Source: a virus | IMG/VR virus record: IMGVR_UViG_3300021181_000008 | Span: 1-64,000 of that record | Direction: 5' to 3' (one strand) | Length of the DNA stretch: 64,000 bases | Shown here: positions 46,601 through 55,410 of the stretch, in pieces | How the letters are laid out: each line of letters starts with the position of its first letter | Numbering within the stretch: position 1 is the stretch's first letter | Program-made: the position numbers and the translations under genes | Notes under the pieces: generated by a model | The model's input: the letters and a program-made list of their open reading frames with translations, nothing else | Told to the model about the DNA's origin: nothing | The model's database searches: none

Positions 46601-48774
46601 ACGCGCTGACCGGGGCCATGCAGGCTACTGCCATCGCCGCCCAGGACAAGCTGGTGTTCGCGCTCGACGGCGGCGCGCAGAAGATGACCGCGTTCGGGCA
46701 CGCTCTGGCCTCCGCCAACGGGCAGCTCACCAAGGCCACGGTGCTCACGGGCACCCAGTACTACGACGCGCTCGTGCGCTCCGGCGTTGGCGCTGAGACC
46801 GCCCGGCAGATGACGCTGAGCATGGCGCACGCCCTCGGCATGAGCAGCCAGAACCTCAACGTACTGAACGCCGACCTGATCGCCAACCAGAACAAGCTCG
46901 ATGCTCAGGCTGCCGCCTCCAACCGCGCGGGCGCTGCGGCCAAGGCCGCCGCCTCGGCGTTCATGAGCTTCGCGACCGGCGCGCTGAAGATGACTTCCCA
47001 GCAGGTGACCACGCTGTGGAACAACATCAAGCAGCAGGATCTCGACATGGTGTCGGGCAAGGCCAACAACTCCAAGGCCGCGTTCATCAACTTCGCCGAG
47101 AACGGCCTGCACCTCTCCACCACCAAGGCGCAGGAACTGTGGGGGATGCTGCGGCAGCAGGGCCTCGACGTCCTCGCGAACAAGGCAACCACCACCAAGG
47201 GCCAGTTCGTCAACCTCGCCATGAACGGCCTGCACCTCACCAGCCAGCAGGCGAACGCCCTGTGGGGCGAGCTGCGTCTTCAGTACCTCGACACGATCGC
47301 CCAGAAGGGCGACGCGGCCAAGGCCAGCTTCATCAACCTCGCCAAGCAGGGCCTCGACCTCACCACCTCGCAGGCCAACACCCTGTGGAACACGCTGCGC
47401 AACCAGTACCTCGACACCCTGTCCTCCAAGGCGGGCGAGACCGAGAGCGCATTCGAGAAGACGGCCCGCCAGTTCGGGCTGAACAAGAGCGCGGCCGACG
47501 CTCTGTGGGGATCGCTGAAGAACCTGGCCGGCGGCTCGCCCTACAACGTGGCCGTGCAGGAACTCCTGTCCGGATCGGGCTCCATCTCGGCCAAGATCTC
47601 CGCTGCGGGCATCGTGCTCGGCGGTGGTGGTGGCGTGCTCACGCCCAAGGGTGCTAACCCCAAGACCAACCCGGCCATCGGCATCTCCCAGGACATTCAC
47701 GCTGCGGCCGGCGCATGGATCTCGGGCAACCACAGCAACACCGACTCCGTGCACGTCATGGCCAAGCCGGGTGAGCTGATCGTCCCGCCGCAGCACGCGG
47801 CGTCCGTGGCTAACCACATGGCCGCAGGCGGCTACAAGGTGCCGGGCTTCGCCTCGGGCGGCCTCATCGGAGAGCAGCCCATCATCTCGTCGGGCAACGT
47901 CAACGCGACCAAGGGCGTCGAGAACGACGTCGTTCAGTTCGCCCAGGCGGTCAACGCCCAGTTCTCGAACGTCACCTCGTCTGCTCTCTCGGCAGCTCAG
48001 GCGTCGGCTGAGGGCGGACCCGATGGCGGACCGCTCGGGCCGGCCGGTGCTGGCGAGATGGCGAACGGCGCGGCGATCTTCAAGTACCTGGAGTCGTACG
48101 CCAAGATGACGCCGATCGCGGCGGCCGGAGCTATCGCCTCCATCTGGGGTGAGTCCACCTGGAACCCGATGGCACAGGGCACAGGCGGTCGTGGTCTGAT
48201 CGGCTGGACTCCGGCGGGCACGATTTCCAACGCGGCATTCCAGGGCGGCCTGTCCACCCAGCTCCCGATGATCATCAAGTTCATCTCGACGTCGGGTGAC
48301 TGGGGCGTCATCAGCGAGATGAACCGGGCGACCTCGGTTCTGGAGGCTGCGAACGAGTGGGGCAAGGGCGTCGAGCGCTACGGCATCAACGACGTGCACC
48401 CCGAGGGCCTCGCGCTGGCGACGTCCATTATGAACAGCAACGGCAAGGCCGCTCCCGCTCAGGCAGCAGCCAACGCCATCGGCAAGGCATCGCAGGTCAA
48501 GCCGTTCAGCGCGGGCGGCACGATCTCGGAGCCCGTCCTGGGATTCGGCGTCAACTCCGGCGTGCCGTACAGCTTCGCCGAGAACGGCCCCGAGATGGTC
48601 AGCCCCGGACACAACACCGGAGGCGACAACTTCATGCAGCCGATGACGCAGGCGCAGGGACAGCAGCTTATCGGACTGCTCCAGACGCTCGCCAACCAGG
48701 GACAGCAGCAGCCTTACAACCTCGCCAAGGCAATCAACGGCGGGGTGGGCGCTGGCATGCGATCGAAGCGGTGA
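43699..48774 (+). CDS. Tape measure protein with tail-lysozyme domain
   Basis: 1,691 residues; determines tail length (about 250 nm if 0.15 nm per residue) and is ejected into the cell. The N-terminal 180 residues contain repeated short units (INVGVNLDKSSAARMVAQLA / IDVGTRLDSASLGKMQTQL). Hydrophobic segments lie near 295-320, 480-497 and 586-605. Residues about 1085-1290 hold five 42-residue repeats ending in LW-type motifs (TSQQANALWGELRLQYLDTI). Residues about 1453-1580 are a phage tail lysozyme domain (PIAAAGAIASIWGESTWNPM, then GRGLIGWTP), with a probable catalytic Glu in WGEST. Confidence 0.88.
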   Translation: MARLLGEAYIAILPQTDQFGSQLRAAVDKDAAAVRPEVNVGAQLNKADVAKIGTQLKAVSKANPINVGVNLDKSSAARMVAQLAAYTKAHTIDVGTRLDSASLGKMQTQLQAFLSGKDMEVGLQLNPAQLAKVQGTYDAFVKELNAEKVSPNWNILPALGKMQMLKTANASLGQFIQEQNARNDVNLNIMPALAKIVALKAAESTLDTHNTGTIDLASGAGLATTTAGVNSFMRALMNLSTVESDNDTITTRMGRSYGIWGAAISALQVHIPLFGGALSALHFPNVIAQASGWHILAEAVIETAAVWGPAAIAMGIFAAASFQDAKQVVAQWKTVQAVMSATNTPMDGLTTGLTKLSQALKPEIWDAFGAGLTAIETSSGKLTPVLQGIGHLFDVLGAHIDQLVQGGGGGFAKFIQGGANDLHELGEAFGNVGKILAIFFESVPGYATILLHLGTDILGAAADVLQFLQPLLKIGLAVHGAIFYLGLASTLFLTFGRNALSAGATVAETGAKVEGSGSKIAMLGTGLGNLVGGFVNSAKSAVNWGRDLSNAGGAISEVTGSSRVAGMGIKLLGDAGAVLADVPIAGWAIAAAAAIGVGLYFALRSTTDAIQKMGQALVQSIQNSNPNTIFTNTTNAVIKTGQAIENLTNTYNKLAKAETSAAAVGPYTPVKGGGAVGPYGSGTGANKGAGPNSQPVYQPFPAAAVQEYVTNLQDIAKAATPAAQNELAVAKAAGGMGNAISVATALGIKWNTVNTATPKQLAVIVQEIDNYTKAIGFMSNSQGQAASNIAAMNFAASSQLKNVQALNSAWGTYISTVEGGEAAFVPFEQGIQTFAKDAKVAGASMTGLNAQSLTLRGDFQSVFSGAQAQVSALTTYTAATGGATQAQKNLANQGIKAVIQQLVPMAGANESARAGIVALAQRADGSVNTWQKLTKWLGKGGAAGAAQTLQHVNGTLASSIQNVVSVANALTGAMQATAIAAQDKLVFALDGGAQKMTAFGHALASANGQLTKATVLTGTQYYDALVRSGVGAETARQMTLSMAHALGMSSQNLNVLNADLIANQNKLDAQAAASNRAGAAAKAAASAFMSFATGALKMTSQQVTTLWNNIKQQDLDMVSGKANNSKAAFINFAENGLHLSTTKAQELWGMLRQQGLDVLANKATTTKGQFVNLAMNGLHLTSQQANALWGELRLQYLDTIAQKGDAAKASFINLAKQGLDLTTSQANTLWNTLRNQYLDTLSSKAGETESAFEKTARQFGLNKSAADALWGSLKNLAGGSPYNVAVQELLSGSGSISAKISAAGIVLGGGGGVLTPKGANPKTNPAIGISQDIHAAAGAWISGNHSNTDSVHVMAKPGELIVPPQHAASVANHMAAGGYKVPGFASGGLIGEQPIISSGNVNATKGVENDVVQFAQAVNAQFSNVTSSALSAAQASAEGGPDGGPLGPAGAGEMANGAAIFKYLESYAKMTPIAAAGAIASIWGESTWNPMAQGTGGRGLIGWTPAGTISNAAFQGGLSTQLPMIIKFISTSGDWGVISEMNRATSVLEAANEWGKGVERYGINDVHPEGLALATSIMNSNGKAAPAQAAANAIGKASQVKPFSAGGTISEPVLGFGVNSGVPYSFAENGPEMVSPGHNTGGDNFMQPMTQAQGQQLIGLLQTLANQGQQQPYNLAKAINGGVGAGMRSKR

Positions 48775-48864
48775 CCTTTACCCATTCGGGCTGAGCTAGT
48801 AGGCTGCGCGTGAAGGGAGCGCCCAGTTCGCTGAGGTTGGCCCAGGCAGGCATTTGGAGGCTTG

Positions 48865-51800
48865 GTGGCAGCGTACTCGGGCACGGGTAATTACCCGTAC
48901 TGGCTCAGCATTCAGGGCGATGGCGTCCATGCGAATCCTGGCATGCAGGGTGAGCAGATTCCCGTCACCGCTGGAGTTTCCTATACCGCGACGGCAGTTG
49001 CCGAGTTCCTCGCGCTGTTCAACGCTGGCATCAACCTCACCCTGACGTTCTTCTCGGCGACGAACACGCAGACCGGCACCGTCACCGCAAACTCGGGCTC
49101 GATGGCAGCCGGGGCGATGGTCACCTGGTCAACCGGGGCCACCGCAGCTCCGGCCTCTTCCGTCTACGCTGTCTGCACCGTCACCGCCGCCGGAACTCCG
49201 GCCGCCGCCAACACCTTCGCGGTCTTCCAGGCCCAGGTGATCGACCAGAACAACGTCTTCGTCAACTTCAACTACGCGTTCACCTACACCGCGTTCCCGT
49301 GGACGCCGACCAACACCACGAACACCGTCACCTGGCAGTACAGCCCGATCATCGCGCAGGACAGCGACTCGCTGGTGCTCAGCGACACGATCGAAGTCAT
49401 GGGCGGCGTGCAGGGCGTGCCCTCCCAGATCCCGTTCCTGCTCGACTCCAACGGCGTCGGCCCCACCTACCGCATCCTCGCGCCGCCGTCCATGAACTCC
49501 GCTGCGTTCGGCTACGAGGCATCGTACGACCTGAACGCGCCGCAGCCCACGCAGGACGTCGTGGCCTCCATGCTGCTCGACGGGGAGCGCCCGTTCGGCT
49601 ACCGCGCCAGCAACCGCACCATCAGCCTGCCCATCATCATCTTCGGCACGGTGGCCGGGGGCATGAACCAGGTGCTGGCCGCGCGTGAGTACCTGATGGC
49701 GCTCATCGACCAGCAGACGTGGCAGATCAAGTGGACCTCGGCCGACAGCGGCCTGCCCATGGTCTTCGACTGCTTCCGCGCGCTCCCCAGCACCCCGCTG
49801 TACGGCTTCAACTACAGCCAGGGTGGCAGCGCGAGCAACTCAGCCATCGGCAAGGCCAACTACCCGATCGCGATGATCACGCTCACGATCCAGGCGCTCC
49901 CGTACGGGCGCAGCGACGTGGACGGCATCCAGGATCTGGCGTTCGCGGCTCCGCTGCTCAACAAGGCGACGCCCGCTACCGCAGTGACGCTCGACAACTA
50001 CACCGTGAACACCGGGGGCATCCGCCGCGTCGCCACCGGCACCGTGAACTCCGCTACCTCCCTCGCCATCCCGCTCACCCTCGGCCCCGTGCCCAAGGGC
50101 GACGGAGTTGTGGTCGCGGTCACCGCCCCGAACGCCACGGGGCAGACGATTACCTGCGTGGACTCGCGGAACAACCCCTACACGCTGACCAAGACCGAGC
50201 AGAATGCCAGCGCCCCGGCCACCAGCCTGTGGGTCTTCACCTCCCCGGCCATCAAGAACGGCCTGACGCCCAGCGTTGACTCGTTCACGATCACGACGAA
50301 CAACAGCCAGAACATGGCCGCGAACGTCATGGGAGTGAACGGCCTTGCCAGCGTGGACGTGGCCGGCACCAACGGCACAACCGGCTCCAGCGCCTCGCCC
50401 GCAGTGTCCTCCAACAAGAGCGCCGAGTCCAGCACCTACTGCCTCGCCCTGTTCTCGAACAACAACACCAAGGTCGCGGGCACGCCCGCCGGATTCACCG
50501 CGTCGGTCGGTAACGCCATCAACGGCTCTGCGGAAGTGGCTGGCTTCTGGAATCTAGGCAACGGCACCAACACCCAGACCGCCACGTCCTCGTACTCCGG
50601 CAGCTCGCCGTACGCAGCCTGCATGCTGGTGATGGCCATCGCGCCGGGCTCGACGTGGAACCTGGAGTCCCAGTACGCAGCCGTCGCCGGCACGTCCGCC
50701 GCGCACTACGCCACGCCAATCCCGATGCACATGCCGTGGCCGGCCGCCAACTACACCGGCCTGTTCGCCACGCCCCAGTCGATCGTGGGCCTGAGCACCC
50801 TGTCCCTGTGGTTCGGGCAGGCGTACGACACGCAGTGGCCCAAGGACCCGAAGTTCATCTCGAACGTCACCCTGTCGTGGGTTCTGACCGACACCAGCGG
50901 GCGCACGCTCAAGTTCAGCTCGACCACCAAGAGCGTCACGTACGGCACGACCCCCACGACGCCCAAGTGGACGCAGATCAACACCACGATCCCGCAGGGC
51001 AGCCAGAAGTTCAGCTACGACTCCGTGCTGAGCTACACCCTGTCCGTCTCGAACTGGTCGGGCTCCGGCGCTACCGGCTACGTGCGCATGCACTGCTGGC
51101 TTAACCAGCTCGTCGCCAACCCGCAGACGGTGGCCAACCAGATCTCTCCGCGGGGAACCGTCTACAACCTGTTCGGCCTGCCGGGCTCGGCCCGCGCTCC
51201 CATCAACGTGCAGTGCCAGCTCCCGGCCGCGCAGCAGATGGTGCAGGAGATCACCAGCCCGGCAACTGGCAACTGGGTCACGCCGCCGGGCGTCTACCAG
51301 GTGCAGGCAGAGTGCTTCGCGGGCGGCGGCGCGGGCGGGTCGGCCCTGTCCTACGACGGCTTCATCGCCCTGTACCAGCCGCTCGGGTGGTGGAAGCTGT
51401 CCGCGAGCGCCGGCGACTCGTCCTCCGGCAACCACCCCGGCACCGGCACGTCCGTCACCTTCAGCCAGGTGAACTCTGCCGTCGTGGGCAACGACTCGAC
51501 GAGCTTCAACGGCACCTCGTCCGAGGTGAACATCCCCTTCCAGGTCTCCGGCCTCAAGCGGATGACCATCTCGGGCTGGATCAACTGCAACAACGTCTCG
51601 GAGGGCGCGTTCGCGTCGCTCATCGCCAACGCCAACAGCGCGAGCGGTGACAACTCCGGCTGGAACATGTACATCAGCAGCACCGCGCCATACACTCTCA
51701 CCGCAGCGGTCGGCAATGGCACCACGATCGGGTCGGCTAGCGCCGCGTCGGTCATCCCGGCCACCGGCTGGACGCACTGCGCGTTCACATGGGACGGCGC

Positions 51801-54800
51801 GACGGTGAGGCTGTACGTCAACGGCCTCCAGGTGGCCACGGCGGCGCTCACGGGCGCGCTCGGCCTCGGCAAGGCCAACAAGATCGGCATCGGGTACAAC
51901 CCTGAGTCCGTCTCGAACTTCTTCGCGGGGCTGATGCAGGAGTTCAGCATCCTGCCGACCGTGCTCAACGCCGCCCAGATGCTGGCTCTCGCGAACGCGG
52001 GCGCGGCCATCGGCGGCGGGGGCGGCGGCGGGGAGTACGCCTGCGAGCCCGTCCTGAACGTCATGCCCGGCATCGCGGTCCCGTGGTCGATCGGCGCGGG
52101 CGGCCAGCCGGCCCAGATCTCGAACACGGTGGTGCAGTTCACCAACCCCGGCCTGTCCCACTGGACCTGCCCGCCCAATGTCACCCAGGTACTCGCCGAG
52201 GTGTGGGGCGCGGGCGCGGCCGGAGCTGCCGGTGGCGGTGGCGGCGGCGGAGGCGGCTACAGCCAGATCCTCCAGACCGTCGTCCCCGGCACGACCTACA
52301 ACCTCTGGTGCGGCAACGGCGGCAAGCCGGACACCGGCACCTCGTCTGCCCAGGTGGCGTCCCGAGCTGGTCAGGGCTCTTGGTTCGGCCCGCCCGGATC
52401 CACGGTCGGCAGCCAGGCGTTCACGTCCACCCTCGGCGGCTCCAGCGGTATCACAGGTGGTACCAGCGGCGGCTACGGCGCGGTTGCTCCCGGCCATGAC
52501 GCCATCGGCAGCATCGTGTGGCCGGGCGGGCGCGGCGGCGGCTCTCCGGGTCCTGCGGGCGGCGGCGGCGGTGGCGCGGCGGGCCTGCTCGGTCCGGGCG
52601 GTGTCGGCGGCGCGAGTCCCGCGTCCTCGATCGGCGGCAAGTGGGTCGGCGCGGGCACGGGCGGCACAGGCACCGGCCAAGGGGGCAACGGCGGCGCTGG
52701 AGCGCCTGAGCCGGGCTTCCCGGTAGTCGGGCAGGCACCGGGCGGCGGTGGCGGTGGCGGCTACACCAGCGTCCCTCTGGTGACCACCACGGCTGCGTCC
52801 AAGGCCACCAGCTCAGCGGCCCAGGTGAACTACCTCGGCGCTGCCGGCGCTAACGGCATGGTGCAGCTCACCTACTCGGTCAACACCAACGCCGCGACCA
52901 ACGGCGGCGCTACCACCTTCGGCACCGTGCCCACCACCGGCACCATCGTGTCCGCGAATGGCGGCGTCGCGGCTGCGGCCAACTCGGCGGCGGGCGCGGC
53001 GGGCGGCTCGGGCAGCTCGAACTTTATCCACAACAACGGCGGCATGGGCGCGCTCGACCTGAACACCGCGCAGGGCTCCTGGATGAAGTCCCCGGCGGTC
53101 AGCGGCGTCGGCACCATGCAGTCCCTCGCGAGCACGACGTACACCACCAGCGTTGGCACCACCAGCGCGTCGTCGTCCTCGTGCGCCCTGGGCGCTGCGC
53201 TCGTGCTGATCGAGTCCAGCACGTTCGTCGGCGACATCCAGGTCACGGACAGCGCGGGCAACATCTACGACCTGGTGGACTCCGCTCAGGCCGGCGCGTC
53301 GGGCACGCAGTGCGCGGTGTACGCGTTCACGGCCAACATCGAGTTCCCGATCACGACCTCGACGACATTGACCGTCAGTTCGAATACCTCCCAGCAGTAC
53401 GGCGTGCTCTGGTTCGCATCTCCATTCATGCTGGCCGGCGCGGACACCGCGAACCTGAACCAGAACAACGGCAACGGCACCACGGCCAGCGGCCAGTTCG
53501 GCATCACGGACACGGAGTCGGTCGTCTACCAGGTGGCCGTCGCGGTGAACGACTCCACCTCGGCCTACACCGTCGCGAACAGCAACATCACCTGGTACCC
53601 GCTGGCCTCAACCAACACGGTGACCGCAGGCGTGATGCGCATGGACGCGTTCGTCATGCTCAACCAGGCTGGCGGCACGGGCGCGGCGAACTCCGGGGAC
53701 ACCTTCAGCGCCACGCTGACCACTGGCAACTGGGCCGTGCTGTGCGTCCCCATGCTGGCCGCCAACCAGGTAGACGCCATGGTCACCATGGACTGGAAGG
53801 CTGGGACTACTCCAGGTGCTACCACCTCCTGGACGAGCTTCGCCAACATGTCCGCCAACGGTATGATCGCCGTGCTCGGAGTCTGCGGCTCGGGCTCGAC
53901 CATCACTGGCGGCCCGTCTGCCATGTCGGACGCGGCGGGCAACACGTACACCCTCCAGGAGACGCTCACCCTACCGTCCAACCTGGGCGCGATGTTCGCG
54001 TTCACGGCTCCGGTGACGCACGCCGTCTCGGCTGGCACCACCGGCTCGATCGCCTGGGGCCACGCCTCGGCCGCGCCGGAGTACACGGTCTACATGTGGT
54101 GGCTGCCGAACGTGGTTGGCCTTGACGCGAACGGCGTCAGCGGAGTCACCGGAGCGGCGGCGACATCAGGGGCGGCCACTTACACTCCGCGGGCGGCCGG
54201 GGACATGGCCGTGTCGTTCGTCGGTAACGCGACTACCGCGACGCAGAACTTCAACGACCAGACCGGGCCGTGGAACTCCATGACCAAGGGCGGCCAGGCT
54301 TACCTCTGGGGTGCGACGTACGCCTCGCAGATGGTAGAGAACAACACCATGACCAGCTCGCCCTCATGGAGCGCGTCCGCACCGTTCGGGATCATCAACC
54401 TGGGCTTCACGAACGTCTCCATCGGTGGCGGCGGAGGAGCTGCGGGCGGTCCGTACGGCCCTGGCTACCCGGCGACCACGTGGCAGTTCGGCGGTCCCGC
54501 GTACGCAGGCGGCGGCAAGGGCGGACAGGGCGCGGGCAACGCTAACGCTCCTGGCGGCGGCGCTGGCCTACCTGGCGGCGGTGGTGCGGGCGGCTACTCC
54601 GGCAGCCTGTCCAGCACGCCTGAGATCGGCGGCACGGGCGGCGCTGGTATGGTCCGGCTAACCTGGGAACCGCCTCTCCAGGTGTTCAACTCCCTGATCG
54701 TGCACCGGCCGGGGCAGGGCGCTACGCCGAACCTGTGCCCCATCTGCCCGATCCCGATCACGGACATCCCGAACAACACCGAGTACGTCATGCCGTCACT

Positions 54801-55410
54801 CGTGCCGAACATGAACGCTGCTTTCAACAGCACGTACACGGTGATGCTGGCGAACTACTCCTGGGACAACCCCAACGGCACCGCAGCGCGGCAGATCACC
54901 GTCACCATCAACCAGTACGCGTACCCTGGCGGCCCGCAGTCCAGCGTGCAGGTGTCGCGGTCGCTCGTTCCGTCTACCGATGTGGTGAACGGCCTGATCG
55001 GCTTCGGCGAGGTGACGCTGCCCATCAACGAGTACGCGGGCTACAACGACCAGTCGTACTTCACGGTGTCGATCCAGGACACCGATCAGAGCGACCGGTT
55101 TATGGACGTGCTTTTCCTTGATACGACCGGGCAGACTATCATTACGAACATAGATCCGGGTCAGGCTGCCTACGGGCAGTACGTGAACTACTTCTACGAC
55201 GAGGCCACTGCGGACCGCGACCTCGGATTCATGGGCGCGAGCTTCCAGGACCGACAGCACAGCGTCAGCGTCCTGCCGTTCACCAGCATCAGCGGCGGCG
55301 CGCTCTACATCACGCCCGGTGACAACCTGTTCATGACCTACTCGCCATCGGGCGCTCCGAATCTCGGAGTTCAGTACGCTCCCCGGTGGTTCCTGGATCG
55401 GACTAGCTGA
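48865..55410 (+). CDS. Giant minor tail protein (distal-tail, LamG and Gly-rich domains)
   Basis: 2,181 residues; GTG 48865 follows TTGGAGG at a short spacing (TTG 48862 is the alternative). The first 400 residues or so include QDSDSLVLSDTIEVMGGVQG and DGERPFGYRASNRTISLPII and probably correspond to a distal tail protein. Residues about 830-1045 are a LamG/concanavalin-like fold (LGWWKLSASAGDSSSGNHPG; TWDGATVRLYVNGLQVATA). Glycine-rich blocks follow (GGGGGGGEYACEP near 1050; GGGGGGGYSQI near 1130; a further block near 1850-1930). A beta-rich C-terminus ends the protein. It probably forms much of the tail tip. Fusion of several normally separate tail proteins is likely. Confidence 0.75.
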   Translation: MAAYSGTGNYPYWLSIQGDGVHANPGMQGEQIPVTAGVSYTATAVAEFLALFNAGINLTLTFFSATNTQTGTVTANSGSMAAGAMVTWSTGATAAPASSVYAVCTVTAAGTPAAANTFAVFQAQVIDQNNVFVNFNYAFTYTAFPWTPTNTTNTVTWQYSPIIAQDSDSLVLSDTIEVMGGVQGVPSQIPFLLDSNGVGPTYRILAPPSMNSAAFGYEASYDLNAPQPTQDVVASMLLDGERPFGYRASNRTISLPIIIFGTVAGGMNQVLAAREYLMALIDQQTWQIKWTSADSGLPMVFDCFRALPSTPLYGFNYSQGGSASNSAIGKANYPIAMITLTIQALPYGRSDVDGIQDLAFAAPLLNKATPATAVTLDNYTVNTGGIRRVATGTVNSATSLAIPLTLGPVPKGDGVVVAVTAPNATGQTITCVDSRNNPYTLTKTEQNASAPATSLWVFTSPAIKNGLTPSVDSFTITTNNSQNMAANVMGVNGLASVDVAGTNGTTGSSASPAVSSNKSAESSTYCLALFSNNNTKVAGTPAGFTASVGNAINGSAEVAGFWNLGNGTNTQTATSSYSGSSPYAACMLVMAIAPGSTWNLESQYAAVAGTSAAHYATPIPMHMPWPAANYTGLFATPQSIVGLSTLSLWFGQAYDTQWPKDPKFISNVTLSWVLTDTSGRTLKFSSTTKSVTYGTTPTTPKWTQINTTIPQGSQKFSYDSVLSYTLSVSNWSGSGATGYVRMHCWLNQLVANPQTVANQISPRGTVYNLFGLPGSARAPINVQCQLPAAQQMVQEITSPATGNWVTPPGVYQVQAECFAGGGAGGSALSYDGFIALYQPLGWWKLSASAGDSSSGNHPGTGTSVTFSQVNSAVVGNDSTSFNGTSSEVNIPFQVSGLKRMTISGWINCNNVSEGAFASLIANANSASGDNSGWNMYISSTAPYTLTAAVGNGTTIGSASAASVIPATGWTHCAFTWDGATVRLYVNGLQVATAALTGALGLGKANKIGIGYNPESVSNFFAGLMQEFSILPTVLNAAQMLALANAGAAIGGGGGGGEYACEPVLNVMPGIAVPWSIGAGGQPAQISNTVVQFTNPGLSHWTCPPNVTQVLAEVWGAGAAGAAGGGGGGGGGYSQILQTVVPGTTYNLWCGNGGKPDTGTSSAQVASRAGQGSWFGPPGSTVGSQAFTSTLGGSSGITGGTSGGYGAVAPGHDAIGSIVWPGGRGGGSPGPAGGGGGGAAGLLGPGGVGGASPASSIGGKWVGAGTGGTGTGQGGNGGAGAPEPGFPVVGQAPGGGGGGGYTSVPLVTTTAASKATSSAAQVNYLGAAGANGMVQLTYSVNTNAATNGGATTFGTVPTTGTIVSANGGVAAAANSAAGAAGGSGSSNFIHNNGGMGALDLNTAQGSWMKSPAVSGVGTMQSLASTTYTTSVGTTSASSSSCALGAALVLIESSTFVGDIQVTDSAGNIYDLVDSAQAGASGTQCAVYAFTANIEFPITTSTTLTVSSNTSQQYGVLWFASPFMLAGADTANLNQNNGNGTTASGQFGITDTESVVYQVAVAVNDSTSAYTVANSNITWYPLASTNTVTAGVMRMDAFVMLNQAGGTGAANSGDTFSATLTTGNWAVLCVPMLAANQVDAMVTMDWKAGTTPGATTSWTSFANMSANGMIAVLGVCGSGSTITGGPSAMSDAAGNTYTLQETLTLPSNLGAMFAFTAPVTHAVSAGTTGSIAWGHASAAPEYTVYMWWLPNVVGLDANGVSGVTGAAATSGAATYTPRAAGDMAVSFVGNATTATQNFNDQTGPWNSMTKGGQAYLWGATYASQMVENNTMTSSPSWSASAPFGIINLGFTNVSIGGGGGAAGGPYGPGYPATTWQFGGPAYAGGGKGGQGAGNANAPGGGAGLPGGGGAGGYSGSLSSTPEIGGTGGAGMVRLTWEPPLQVFNSLIVHRPGQGATPNLCPICPIPITDIPNNTEYVMPSLVPNMNAAFNSTYTVMLANYSWDNPNGTAARQITVTINQYAYPGGPQSSVQVSRSLVPSTDVVNGLIGFGEVTLPINEYAGYNDQSYFTVSIQDTDQSDRFMDVLFLDTTGQTIITNIDPGQAAYGQYVNYFYDEATADRDLGFMGASFQDRQHSVSVLPFTSISGGALYITPGDNLFMTYSPSGAPNLGVQYAPRWFLDRTS

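Noticed and set aside
46087-48612. An 841-residue reverse-strand open frame
   Set aside because: It is the antisense of the tape measure gene; high GC at third positions opens such frames. Composition is Arg/Val/Gly/Leu/His-rich without domains.
50554-52680. A 708-residue reverse-strand open frame
   Set aside because: Antisense of the giant minor tail protein; no ribosome site and Arg/Ala-rich low-complexity product.
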